NCBI RefSeq assembly: GCF_963678635.1
Contig: NC_087064.1
Coordinates: forward strand, 63,171,548 to 63,235,547
Reading direction: 5' to 3'
Length of the DNA: 64,000 bases
Source of the DNA: Symsagittifera roscoffensis
Lineage: Eukaryota; Xenacoelomorpha; Acoela; Convolutidae
Under the pieces are notes generated by a model. The model worked only from the letters and a program-made list of their open reading frames with translations. It searched no databases and had not been told where the DNA came from. This document shows positions 33,271 through 44,600 of the stretch, one piece after another; within the stretch, counting starts at the first letter, position 1, and the number at the start of each line of letters is the position of its first letter. Both the position numbers and the translations under genes were made by a program.

Positions 33271-35929
33271 GTAAAAAAATGCAAACTGTTCCAGGTTGAC
33301 CTCCATAGATCAAAAATGCTACTCATGCAATTCCGTGAACTAAGTCTATGAAAAAATATAAACCATACAAATATCATACAGTTTGCTAAAATTTTGTCAT
33401 CGAATTTTCGAAGCAGTTTTTTCTTGTTTTGACATAAAATTCGGTGTTTCGTACCAAATAAAAAAGAAAACTTTTTTTGTCAGAAAATGCGAATCAAAGC
33501 ATTGACAAGCATTTTTTGATGGCGACAGCAAAATTTTTCCAAGAGATTTTGAAAATGCCCCTATATTTTTTTGTGTTTTTTTTTCAACCGCAAATCGAAT
33601 TTTGTAAACAAACAATTTAAAAAAAATTTTCTGCTTGCAGAACTTAATTTTTTGTCTGTATAACGTATTCCTGCATACACTTATGTTGGATTTTTTTTTC
33701 GCTTTATTTTTTTCTTTCAAAAACGTTCAAAGCTTTTTTTCTATGGCATGCTTATGTATGCCTTGATCAATGTCTCATACATTGAAAATTCAAAGTTTAA
33801 AAATAATCATTGTCAAAAGTTTTGCCAAAATCTAAAAGTTTGTTGCTTTCGTTATATCATTTTTGAAAGACAGCTCCAAGACAATTCATGTCGTTTTCTA
33901 TGCATTAAAAAAACAAAACCGATCTAACCTTTAATGCTTTGAGTAAACCAAGGTGTTTGTCGCTTGCGTTCGGTTACGAATACGACCCAAAACTTTGCAG
34001 AAATTATTTTTCGTTTATCATAAAGATTTCTCACAATTTCTGTAAGTTTGGAATTGTATGAAAATTTATGGTAAGAAGTTTTTAATATGTGAAAATTGTA
34101 TGATCAGGAGTTTTGGTCAACCCTAGAAGCTATTTTCTTCTCATTGCATTAAATGTGACCGAAGGTAATTTCCTGCTTAAATTATTCAATTTTCAAGATT
34201 ACAGCAAAAAATCAAGTTGAGAATTACCAAGGACAAATACTTTTAGTGTTTCCTCAAAATTGTCCCTCCCTGTTTTGAACTGTCGGAGATAAAACTTCTT
34301 CCGGGCCCTTTGTTGCGAATTCTTTTTTTTCATTTTTTGATAAAATAAGTTTCTTAAGTCATTTTTTAAGTCATTACTTTTTTCCGACTTATTTTTAGCC
34401 CTTCCGTTCGCAAATTTATCCCGCCCAGAAAAATCAACTGTCACATCCTTAATCGCGCATTTTCCCAACAAGGAACCTGCTGACTAATACATTTTTTTAT
34501 TGTTTTGTCGGCAGGCTTTGAATTGATGGCAAATCATTTGACATAGTATAAATTAACTCGTTTCTAACGGATAAAAAAGAAAATTGAATGATTGTGCGAT
34601 TTACATCAGCCATTAATTACTGAAAGAAGGCATTTAGAAATAAAAGAAAAGCTGGTATAACCAAGTACGTTCTAAAAAAACATTCTTTCACATTTTAGAG
34701 GACTAGTTGGCTTTATTGCAAGGATTTATTATAAAAATAAATATGTTCAGACATGCAGGTCTCCAAGACCTGAAAACTTAGTCAGAAAAACATTGGTGCC
34801 GAAAAATCTCTAGTTGGGACCCAAAAAAAAACAAAAAAAATGTCATTTTGATTGTTTTTGTACTGTTTTTGAAAACCATAAACCAACGCCTCCTTTTTAT
34901 ATTGCCAGTAAACAACTATCTTAAAAATATGCTGACTACTGCAACAAACTTTTTTAGGTTACTTAGATAAAATCACCATAGCTGCGGGAATTAGCTTGTT
35001 TCTAAAACGTTTCTATAACTGCAGTAGCAATTTAGCCATTGAAATTGAATTATTCAATATTTTTAGTGTAGTTTTGAATTCAAAGTTTTTTTTTACGCAA
35101 GAGCGTAAATTTTTTCAACATCTGATAGTACTTGCAGTTCTGCTAACTTCAGCTTACAAATGAAGCAAGCAATGGCTTCGTTTGCGCTCAAAAGCCAAAC
35201 GAGCTCCAATTTTCAAACTGCTTTGGCAAATATAGTTTAAATGCCTTTTTAATCTGTTGTCAAACCAACAAAGAAGGTTAAAATCCTGTTGAATACAATC
35301 AACAAGTCTTGCAATTGATCAAGTACAAATAAAAAGTCTTGCAACTCTGTCATCCTTTCTTTTGAATTACAATACATAAATTATTTGTGTACTTTTAGAG
35401 GCTTTTTGATCAGGTATAAGAATATTTTATTACAAAACTAAAACTTTGCGCTTGATACAAAAAGAAGCTGAAAACGCTGCAAAACTTTCCTTTTAGAAAT
35501 TACAGTTTTGTGAAATAGATTTGAACAAATTTTAGAACCATTGTGAACAATTCAGACACAGAGTTTCAAGCTATGCCAACCAAAAAAAATGAACAAGAAA
35601 GAAAAAAATAGTTTTTCGATAACGCGTTTTAAAATAAAATAATCAAAATGTATAAATAATAAGACAAAACAATTTGAACGGAACGTTGTCTGCTGCATTG
35701 TTTCTGCAGTTTAAGATCATTTTCAAATTTTCAGCAATTTATATTCTTAAAAATGAGAATTGACAAAAACTCAAATCTCAGAAGTAAACGACTAATTAAG
35801 GAAAAAGACAATTTCCAGTCACTATTTGAAGATAAAGAGAAAACTTCGCAGCGTTCAAAAATTATGCCTTAAAAAACTTATAAACGCATAACAATTGAAC
35901 CAGTACGTGTTTAAATTCGTTTCATTTAT
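33271..35929. other. Gene-less AT-rich stretch
   Basis: Nothing supportable was found. A 90-codon Lys-rich ORF at 34199-34471 (-) has somewhat higher GC content but no recognisable motif, splice context or start support. Confidence 0.4.
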
Positions 35930-37010
35930 CAGCCTCTAAAAATTGATGGAGGTTTTCAGATATAACGTTACGTTGAAATGAAATTGAGAAGTTGAATTTT
36001 CGACTAGTATTGAAGTAATTTTGAGCTCTACAAAAAAAAAATAACAAAAATAAGCAAGAAAACAGCAACAAAGAAAATGAACAGTATTATTTAGGCCAAA
36101 CATGCCAGGAAACTTTATTTATGAAACAATCTAAACGAGGTGAACGTTACATTTGAGGCAAGGATGAAAGCAACTTGAAACGCAATTTAACGGCTCCTTT
36201 CATAGTTCCCCCATTTCAGAAAAATTACATAGCAAATCTGACTACAAATTTTCTTCCTAGAATTTATTATCTAGATATTTTGATGGATCAAACATGTTCA
36301 ATTAATCATTTAGGAAAACATTTTATTACTTAAGTACGATTATGTTGAAAGTCTTTTTGGCAAGGTTACTTTCTAAAAGTAAAAAAGAAACTGAAAAAGG
36401 GCCAATTTAGTTTAAATGTTAGCAGCATGTTCAATAGAAACCACATTAAAATTGAAACATAACAATAGAAAAGCATCATATTAAGTACTAAGTATAGAAA
36501 ATATTCGCAGCATTTACAAACCATGTTGGAAATACTAAAATAAAATACATTACCAAATGAATGTCTAAATTAATTGGAATCAATTTTCTACCCTTAAAAC
36601 AAGGATGGAGCTTTTTATATATGATGTTACGGTGAAAATAAGTTGAGAAGTTAAATTCAACTTTTCGGTGTGTATTGTGTGTGTATTGACGACGAATTAA
36701 TTTTGAACCCAATGGTCTCCAACATCAAAAGCAACAAGATAACAACCAAGGTTATAAATAGCAATTACAGCTACACGGGTCAAGAATAACTTTTTCACTA
36801 GTATAACGCAATCGAAGTAACCACAAGAATTTAAGCAATGACTAAAGCAACTTGGAAAGCATTTGAAAAGGTCTTTTTTGACTTCCCTATTTTGAAAAAT
36901 TACAATGCAAGCCTGCATATCAAATAATTCTTCAGGAAAATTATACTAGACAACTTGATGAATCACACTGACATTATTTAGAAAAACATTTCGAATATGC
37001 CATTGAGATG
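35930..37010. repeat. Old diverged tandem repeat, ~670-bp unit, about 1.6 copies
   Basis: Words recur about 660-690 bases apart in the same order: GATGGAG...ATATAACGTTACG...TTGAGAAGTTGAA (35948-36000) versus GATGGAG...ATATGATGTTACG...TTGAGAAGTTAAA (36605-36660), and AAAGCAACTTG (36168 and 36846). The copies are strongly diverged. Related words occur again at 39820-41210. Confidence 0.55.
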
Positions 37011-37982
37011 AGAATTAAATTAATTTTTGGGTACCTTCGAAAAACTCATTTTAAGTACAAAAAAACTATCTGTTTACTTTTCTCAACTGACTAAAAGCTT
37101 TTGCATTTTTCTGGACTGAAACTATAAAACTTTAAGAAGTAGCCGATTTCACACTTTTGAGTAATTCAATAAAATTGGGTCTAAAATTTGAAATTTCAAG
37201 AATGATTTAGAATCCTGGAAAATGATTTAGAATCACGGCAGCAAATTTTCACTTCCTTCAAGGTGTGTCCGGCACATATGACTAAAAATACACTCTTTTT
37301 CGATGGGATTCTATAACGAATCTACGCTCAATTCTCTAATTGGATCACCGAGCCTTATTTACCGTGAGTTGACTAAAAAATACTCGGGCATTTTTCATAA
37401 ATGGTAAAATGCTTATCGTAAAATTTCGATGCAATCTCGTTTTATCTGTAACGTGTTTCGAGCCAGAAGCAACTGTTAAATTTTGAATATACTGCGCTTA
37501 ATTTGAATTTTTGAAATATATCCAAACAAAATGGATTAACAACCCAGGTAACTGATCGTAATCTCTTATAATTGAATATAATCGATTGAAAAATACTTAA
37601 TAATTTGTAATCCATTTTCAACCAATTATAATCAATTATTTTTGAATTTTATATACTGACAATAAAAATCCAATATAAGCAATTATTATCCAAGAAACTT
37701 CAGAACGGTATGGAGACCTAATATGTTTGTCATGGCCAAATAAGTCGGCATGACAGCTATTGTAACAATGAGACCATGTGAACATCATTTCAGATGTTCG
37801 CATCAATATCATGATGTCTTTTTGCTCCGACTTTTGAAAAAAATATATGCCTGGGTGGTTGTTTTATTCAGACCAATTTTGTCTGCCTATGTTTTAAATC
37901 AGAATAACTTGATTGTGTATGGGCAGCGATCCGGAAATCTTGTGATCTTCAAGGGAGTATGCTTATACTGGGTGTCAGATAT
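37011..37982. other. Gene-less AT-rich stretch
   Basis: A run of TATAATCGATTA / CAATTATAATCAATTA words lies at 37560-37640, with similar words at 59960-60000. The 87-codon ORF at 37750 overlaps the start of the next inverted-repeat element and is not supported as a gene. Confidence 0.4.
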
Positions 37983-38419
37983 CAAGCCGACGGGACTTCA
38001 AGCCGAATCGTAACACTAGAGACTTCAAGACAAAAAATTTGTCAGAATTCATAAAATGAGATTAATTTGAAACCCGTCGTCTCAATTTCATCAGCTTTCT
38101 TATCACAAGTTATTGGATTTTTTGGAGTTTTGAGCATCTTATTAAAAAAATTGGTTGAATGGGTTTTTAAACATGGTTGAAGGCGTTTTTCATTTGTATA
38201 ATTTATGCTTTTCAAAATCGGGCCAATCTAACTATTTATTGCCATTCTCAGGTGATGTTTTGTGATGAAGAACGCTTTGTATGAACTAGACTTGCCTAAA
38301 CTTTTGAAAGCACGCATGTAAAGTTTATATTGTAAAACTTACATGTTACTGTATTGTAGGTGCTGGTAAAGTTTATATTATGGCCTGAGGTCCTTTCGGC
38401 TTCACGTCCCGTCGGCTTG
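37983..38419. repeat. Inverted-repeat element with 25-bp ends
   Basis: The left end CAAGCCGACGGGAC.T.AAGC (37983-38007) pairs with the right end (38395-38419) with two mismatches in 25 bases. The interior has no coding potential. The flanking sequences show no clear target duplication, so this is either an old MITE or a chance-expanded inverted repeat. Confidence 0.6.
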
Positions 38420-38626
38420 TTGTCCTAGACCGCTTGTACTTGACTAAGGTGCGGTTTTGATGCTGGAATATTACTTTGATAGTTTGTTTCAATACAAGAA
38501 TTATTTATGCGTGTCAAATTATCCGAACTCAAAATTGTTCCAAATTGAATTGAGGCAAACTAATTGGTCTTATTAAATCGATTAACTACTCAAATTTTTA
38601 GATTAGCGCAAACTTCGACCTACTAC

Positions 38627-38792
38627 AGATTTCGTCCTATTTATTTAGTTAACAGATTTTGTCCCATACGGGTTTCGTCCCATATCCAACATGCCATATC
38701 CAAAGTTGTGGAACGAAAAATGTGTACGCTTTGAAATGGGACGAAAACTTTTGAAATTGAAATGGGTCAAAATCTCTCATGGGACGAAATCT
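38627..38792. repeat. Short foldback element with TTTCGTCCCAT motifs
   Basis: The left arm has three spaced motifs (GATTTCGTCC, TTTTGTCCCAT, TTTCGTCCCAT) and the right arm has the same three in inverse order and orientation. Such foldbacks are typical of small non-autonomous elements. ORFs crossing it are not genes. Confidence 0.6.
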
Positions 38793-39074
38793 TTCACAGC
38801 TAATTTCAACACTGAAAAAAAAACTATTCGAGACCAGTAAAGGAAAGTACGAAAATTCAGGAATTTGCCCTGATACGAGCAGTCTTGTTTTCCTAGCATG
38901 CATTTAAGAGTCTGACTAAAGCACTCAATTGAAAAATATCTCTTTTCCACCACCCGCCCCCTATTTGAAATTTTCATTTTTTTTGTCTAACGTGTGTTAA
39001 TAGATGACCGATCTTTTAGGAGATCAATCTTTTAGTAAAAAAAAGTGAATGATAAGTTTTTTAGCAGACCAACG

Positions 39075-39381
39075 GGATCAACCGTACAATCATCACCCCT
39101 AACTGACCAACCGTAGAATTTCCCCCTAGCCACATACTAAATTAAAAACTTTTCCTGTATAAAGTATGCATAACGAACAAACGCGCACATGAATGTGGCT
39201 GCCACAATTTCTATGTGAGATTGCATTTGAATACTGTTAATAACCTAAACTAACAAATTTTAATCAATTTTTTCTAAATAAGTTGTTACTTTTCTTCAAA
39301 TTTAAGTTATACTCAAAGTTATTTCCTGTAAAAATTAGTTTTTCACTCCTAAATCAAATGGGGGGATTGAACGGTTGATCC
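39075..39381 (+). mobile_element. MITE copy B, 307 bp, perfect 8-bp target duplication
   Basis: The ends are GGATCAACCGTACAATC and, on the opposite strand, GGATCAACCGTTCAATC (16 of 17 match). It is flanked on both sides by GACCAACG (39067-39074 and 39382-39389). Eight-base target duplications are characteristic of hAT-type transposition. It has no ORF, so it depended on a transposase elsewhere. Flanking GATCTTTTA / AATCAATCTT words (39010-39050 and 39405-39440) form a looser outer inverted repeat, so it may sit inside another small element. Confidence 0.8.
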
Positions 39382-39819
39382 GACCAACGTAATAAGGTTA
39401 TGCAAGATTGATTAAAAGACTCAAAAAGACGATCAATCTTGGGTGAAGCTTCCCCCTTTTTAAAAAAATTATCTCACACTTAGTCAACAAAACGACTTTG
39501 TTGTCATAAAAAAAATTGAGAAGGTTAAATCAATTTTTGGAATGCTATTACATGACTTCGACCTCAACAACCTATAACAACCAGAGTAGCAAAATAACTG
39601 ACTATTAAGAGGCCAAACTATTTTTTGTGAATTGTAAGCGGATTCTTCAACAAGGACGCCGCTTCCCTAGTTATCCTTTTGTTCTTTGATTGTTCTGACA
39701 AAATTATAACATGTTTAAAGACTTGTATCTCGATTCCAAAGACTTAAAAACACCAAAAAGTTCGCCTATCCTGTGGTTTGGGCTTGTAATGACAGTAACA
39801 ACTAAGAGATTAAACAGGC

Positions 39820-41210
39820 CAGACAACGTTAATTTATGAACTCAAATCGAAACAAATGCAACAATCTAGGCTACGTTTCTCAGCAACTTGGGATGTACTT
39901 CCAATATATGTTCAAGTTTCCGCCCATTCGTTAAATTAAACTTCAAAATTGTCTAGAAACTGAAGATTCGGAAACTTGCATGCTTCAAAAAATCACTGCT
40001 AAAATCTCAACAATCTATGACAACAAGAGCATTATAATAACCAACAGCAGCAACTAAAAGTTAAAACAAGCAAGACAACATAAAATTATGAAGTCAATAG
40101 AAATAGTAGCAACAATAAAGGCAGCGTTTATATCAACTTGGAATGCAGCTCTTTCCCGCCCTCGTACAATTAAAATTGAAAATGACCAAAAATTTACTTG
40201 AAAGTTTGAATGCGGCTCTTTTCCAGTTTCACCCCTTTCAAATTACCGAGTTTTATGGTTGTTTTACGTGCGTGATGTTATGCTGTAAAATATGAAGAAC
40301 ATATTTGTTCAGAATTGTCGATTTGTTCACCACGCCAATTTTATTGCATTATGACTACGTTAAATAGACTTTTCAAAATTGAATTTGAAGGGGGAACTGG
40401 AAAAGAGCCTTGAATGCTTAAAAAAATAAATGTTAATATCTGTTTGATTCATCCCGCTGATGTTATTCAAAATGATGTTTTATTACGAAACATCCTAAAT
40501 ATGAATTTATTGTAAATATTTTCGAAAAAATAACGGAGAAACTGTAAAAGAGCTAATTAAGTTTCAAAATAAACATTATGGCATCAACAGCAAGGCAATA
40601 TTAAAAAAAGCATCAACGATTAACATGGAAGAAACTTTAAAACAGTTGATCGACAATTAATTTTCACAAGAAATTTTTCTAATTAGGGCTAATTTATTCT
40701 AATTGAAGCAACATAACAAAGAGAAACAACTAAACGTTTATATAGGCCAAGCAACATTAACTTATGAACTAAATAAAAACAATAGCAGCAATCTAGGCAG
40801 CGTTTATATCAACTTGGAGTGCAACTCTTTTTTAAGTTTCCAGCCCTCGTACAATTAAAAATGAAAATGACTAAAAATTTACTTGAAAATTTGAAAAAAG
40901 AGTGTTAATATCTGTCTGATTCATCCTACTGAATTTATTCAAAAAGATGATTTATAACGAAACAATCAAATTATTTTTTTTAGTAATTTATTTTCGAAAA
41001 ATTAACGGAGAAACTGTAAAAGAGGTATTTAAGTTTCAAAATCAACATTATGGCAACAACAGCAAGGGAATATTTAAAATAAAAGCATCAATGATTAACC
41101 TGGAAAAAATTTCAAAACAGGTGATCGACAATTAACGTTTTGGTTTTGATGTTTTTGTTTCAACAATGAATTCATACACTTGTCTTTTTTCATAAGAAAC
41201 TTTTTCTAAT
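39820..41210. repeat. Old diverged tandem repeats, ~470-680-bp spacing
   Basis: GGCAGCGTTTATATCAACTT occurs at about 40121 and 40797, and ACGGAGAAACTGTAAAAGAG at about 40533 and 41005, each within longer colinear similarity. Diverged versions of the same words extend left to 39850. The 62-codon ORF at 40947 is part of this repeat and is not supported as a gene. Confidence 0.65.
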
Positions 41211-41285
41211 TAGAGTTTTTCGTCCCGATTGAAAGTGAGTCTGAAAATTTTCATCACTTTTTTTTTCGAAAAACGACTGTAGGCT

Positions 41286-42995
41286 TTAGTTTCTAGTGAA
41301 TTGGTTTCTCACAAGAAAAAAGAAGTGTAGTCTATAGCCTCTTTGAAACCACAAAGCAACCAAAATGAGGAATATCAGACCAAGTTGCGCTGTTGCAGCA
41401 AACCCAAGAGCTCTTCGACGTGTTACTCCCTCGTAGTCGTTTCCCATATTAGGCTGATAGTCTCCGGGTGCCCAAGTAGGATAAGGAGGCGGCATTTTCG
41501 TATCGTTTATTACTTCAGAGTTCTCCAAAAAGCATATGCCCCGAAGATGCTTGTGGATGTCCGTATTCGCGCCGAGTAGGTTTCGAACACAAATTCCGCA
41601 GTTTTGCTTGTCCCAGTCGTCGTCACAATGTCCACAGGCACCTGGTCCGTTGGGCAGGCAATCACAGAACCACTTGCAATTTTTAGCATCCTCGCCCCCG
41701 AAACCGTTTAAAACTTGTCTTTGGCCGTCAGTCAGATTTATTCCGTTCAGAATTTTCGTTCGATTGGAGAGTGACATCGAATCCACATTCCATATATTGA
41801 CGGTCATGTTGATATCTTTTTTGGATTCTAAATCGGACATGAAGTTTGCCGGCAGAATGAAATTCCGTGATCGATGGATGTAGATAGTTTCTAAGTTCGT
41901 TGACCTCTTCAAAAAACCGTCAGGGATAACATTTGAAGGTTGAGAAGACCAAATGATGCCAAATTCAACGTAACGAAGATTTTCACAACTTTCTATCATA
42001 GAAAAAGTTGTGTGAGGTCCACGAATTTCCAGGTTAAAAAAAAGATTGTTGCTCCAAATATTTTCCTTGTTTCCTAGATCGAATGTTGTTGAATTCATAC
42101 TGAAGAACTGTAAGGACTCCATTAGTATTAAGACTTTTCGATCTAAAAATTTAAGAGCTCGTATTCTGAACAGAACCGTTATAACGTGCACAGTTCCGAA
42201 ATCCTTCTTTGTGATCATCAGGCGAGAGTTTTCTTTGAACATCATAAACTCAAAAACTGGCTTAGTTATACTTTTGTCAGCAATGATAGTTTTAATCGAC
42301 GTGTTGAAAATTTCAATCTTTCTCTCGTTACTTGTAAACAATTTTGACATATCAACACGAGACTCTTCAATATTATGAGCTAAAATGACTCCCAATCTGA
42401 CTTCGCACAATTCCACAACTACTATATCCTTTTCTCTATGACAAGTACAATTCCCACATCTTACTGGGCTAGGGTTTGATTTTGCTTCTATTGCGTTTCG
42501 GTAAGCCCAATATGCATCGACTGGAACAAAGGCAAAAGATATCATAAAAGATACTTACAATGAAACAATCCGCTTTTCTGATATCAAAATTGTATATTGG
42601 TTAATGCACAATCGTTTAGCTATTAAGTTTATTTCATGCTTATGCTCAAAACATTAAACGAGAATGACGTTATACTCACCGTTTATTGGAGACATATCCT
42701 TTCTGTTCACCTTCCTGTCTTGCATAAAATTGTTTTGTTTCTAAAATAGGAAACTAAGTCATTATTGAAAACTCTCATATTTCAGAAAGCAAAATTTTAA
42801 ATGTATATTATATGAGCTATAAATCAAATGTTTCTAACGAATGTTTAACTCACTTCCGACTCTACAAAAAAGTATCAACCATAATTTCATAATTTTAAAA
42901 TTTACCTTTGCTTGAGCATTGATGACTACACAGAAGAACAAAAGAAGAAGACCACATTTAGAAAAAGCATTTGACACATAGCTCGGAGTCTCCAT
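41286..42995 (-). CDS. Putative LRR-type surface protein with eight-cysteine module (paralogue 1)
   Basis: Three exons: 42995-42906, 42740-42680 and 42520-41286. The introns are 165 and 159 bases with GT-AG ends, and phases 0 and 1 join exactly, giving 461 residues. The start ATG opens a signal peptide (hydrophobic core CGLLLLFFCVVINAQA, residues 14-29). Residues 72-89 (CGNCTCHREKDIVVVELC) resemble the N-terminal cysteine cap of LRR proteins. The middle has loosely spaced Leu/Ile/Phe, and NIWNVD recalls the NPW of LRR C-caps. Residues 332-380 hold eight cysteines, CX3CXCX7CX2CX8CX2CX18C. At least six N-glycosylation sequons are present. A membrane segment (about 422-442) is followed by a basic tail. 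It therefore looks like a type I surface protein. Ligand and role are unknown. The eight-Cys module and a preceding NGxxLxDxQRxxL motif are shared with the gene at 48139-50864. Confidence 0.8.
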
Positions 42996-43022
42996 TATTA
43001 GAGCTAATTTCTCCAGATTCTT

Positions 43023-43036
43023 TCTGAAAACAAACT
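43023..43036 (-). other. Strong 3' splice acceptor upstream of the paralogue 1 start codon
   Basis: On the - strand GTTTGTTTTCAG ends 28 bases before the ATG at 42995. It could be the acceptor of a 5' UTR intron or a spliced-leader trans-splice site. No upstream donor exon was identified. Confidence 0.45.
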
Positions 43037-44239
43037 TTTAATTTAAAACTCTGTTTTGTGCATTAGCACTTTCTATAGAAAATTTAGACGGACTTATCTT
43101 GATTGTTGCAAAAAATACCAGACTGGAACGCGTTCCAAGTATTAAAAAAAACATTATTTTGCGCTAAAATTTTCAAAAAGTACACCTATTTCAATGATCA
43201 GATGATTTCAGTTTCAAAAACATAATTAGCTATGTTTTTCACCATGTGTCGTGTTTAATCCCAACGGAATGAAAGTTTAAGAAACAGCCAAAATTTGAAA
43301 ATTCATACTAGTATAGTTAGTCAAATCTTTTAATTTTAAATAAAAACAAAGAATAATTCCCATAGCAAAAACAACTATTTCAGAAAAAGAAGTATTCATG
43401 CTTTTAAATACAGTATCTCCGTTTCTCTGATATTTATAATATGCAATTTTGGTACAATTTAGTCAAGTTTGTCCAAAGTAAATCTTGTTCGAAAGCATAT
43501 TCTGTAAGAACAAGTAATTACGATATGAAAAATTTTTATCTGATAGTTTTGAATGTTTCATCTAATAGTTTAGATGACAAAAACTTTGAATTGTCTTGGT
43601 GTACAAAACAAAGGACAAAACCTGATTTTAAAGGCATAATTTCGATATTTTTGTGGAACATTTTTAGTGTGAAGTTTTAACCATAATGAAAGACTTCAAC
43701 GTCATCATTAAAAAATGCAAATTTTAATATTTCCGAACCTTCCAAAAAATCTTTAAAGCGGTGTGAAATCTGAGTTTTACACAAAAGTTACTCTTACAGA
43801 ACCCGTTTTTCGCTACTTTTCCAAAAAAAAGATACACGAACCAAAACACTTACGTTCACTTTTGAAATGAACGTTTTAGGTCCTCTAAACTATTTTGAAA
43901 TATCTAGAATCACGCTATTTTTATATCCTTTGTTGTCATCTTATTTCTGTTTCAGTTTCATGGCTTGATTCAACAATTTTAACACATTTCAATAACAAAT
44001 AAGACTCAAATTCAAATTGTGACAATTTTAAGGACTCCGCGGAGAGAACAAAATCCCTCGAAGCAAATCTGTTACGGTCAGACCAATTTAGGAGCTAAGA
44101 TCTTGATTAATATTAAAAAAATTTAATTAACCAAATTTCTCCGATTCGATCAAAAAGGAACTATTTAACTAGTTACATTGGTGTGCAAGTTTAAACGCAA
44201 ACGCATGCTTTTACTTTATAAAAAATTATTTCTAAGGAA

Positions 44240-44600
44240 CCTTGTAGTAAATGTCGGGTAATGGAGGGTTCTGGCATCAGTGTTTTGAGATACACCATAC
44301 AAAATCTTATTGCATAGACGATTCAAAAACCTATCTCAATATATGGTAGAAACATTACCCATCCTAACACGAAGTACTCCCGGAAAACATGGGAAGCCCA
44401 AAAACCTGAACCCTACTCCCTAAAATCTGGTATCTTAAAACATGATGAAATCTATTAGCAAAATTAAAATATAAAAAATTTTATTCCGAACATTCATACA
44501 TAAGATATTGACCAAATAGTTTATAGCCTCTTAATACGTGTAAATCAGCAGCCCCCTTCCCACTGGACCCGAAATATACTACTGACCCCACTAAAACCTA
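44240..44600 (+). repeat. Decayed copy of the 22.4-22.7 kb repeat
   Basis: Colinear words match 22480-22720: ACATGGGAA, TGGTATCTTAAAACAT versus TCGTATCTTAATACAT, TTTATAGCCTCTTAATAC versus TCTATAGCCTATGTTAATAC, then a C-rich patch and ATATACTACTG. Probably a fragment of the same retroelement family. Confidence 0.5.

Noticed and set aside
34199-34471. 90-codon Lys-rich - strand ORF as a gene
   Set aside because: No motif, homology, splice or start support in AT-rich background.
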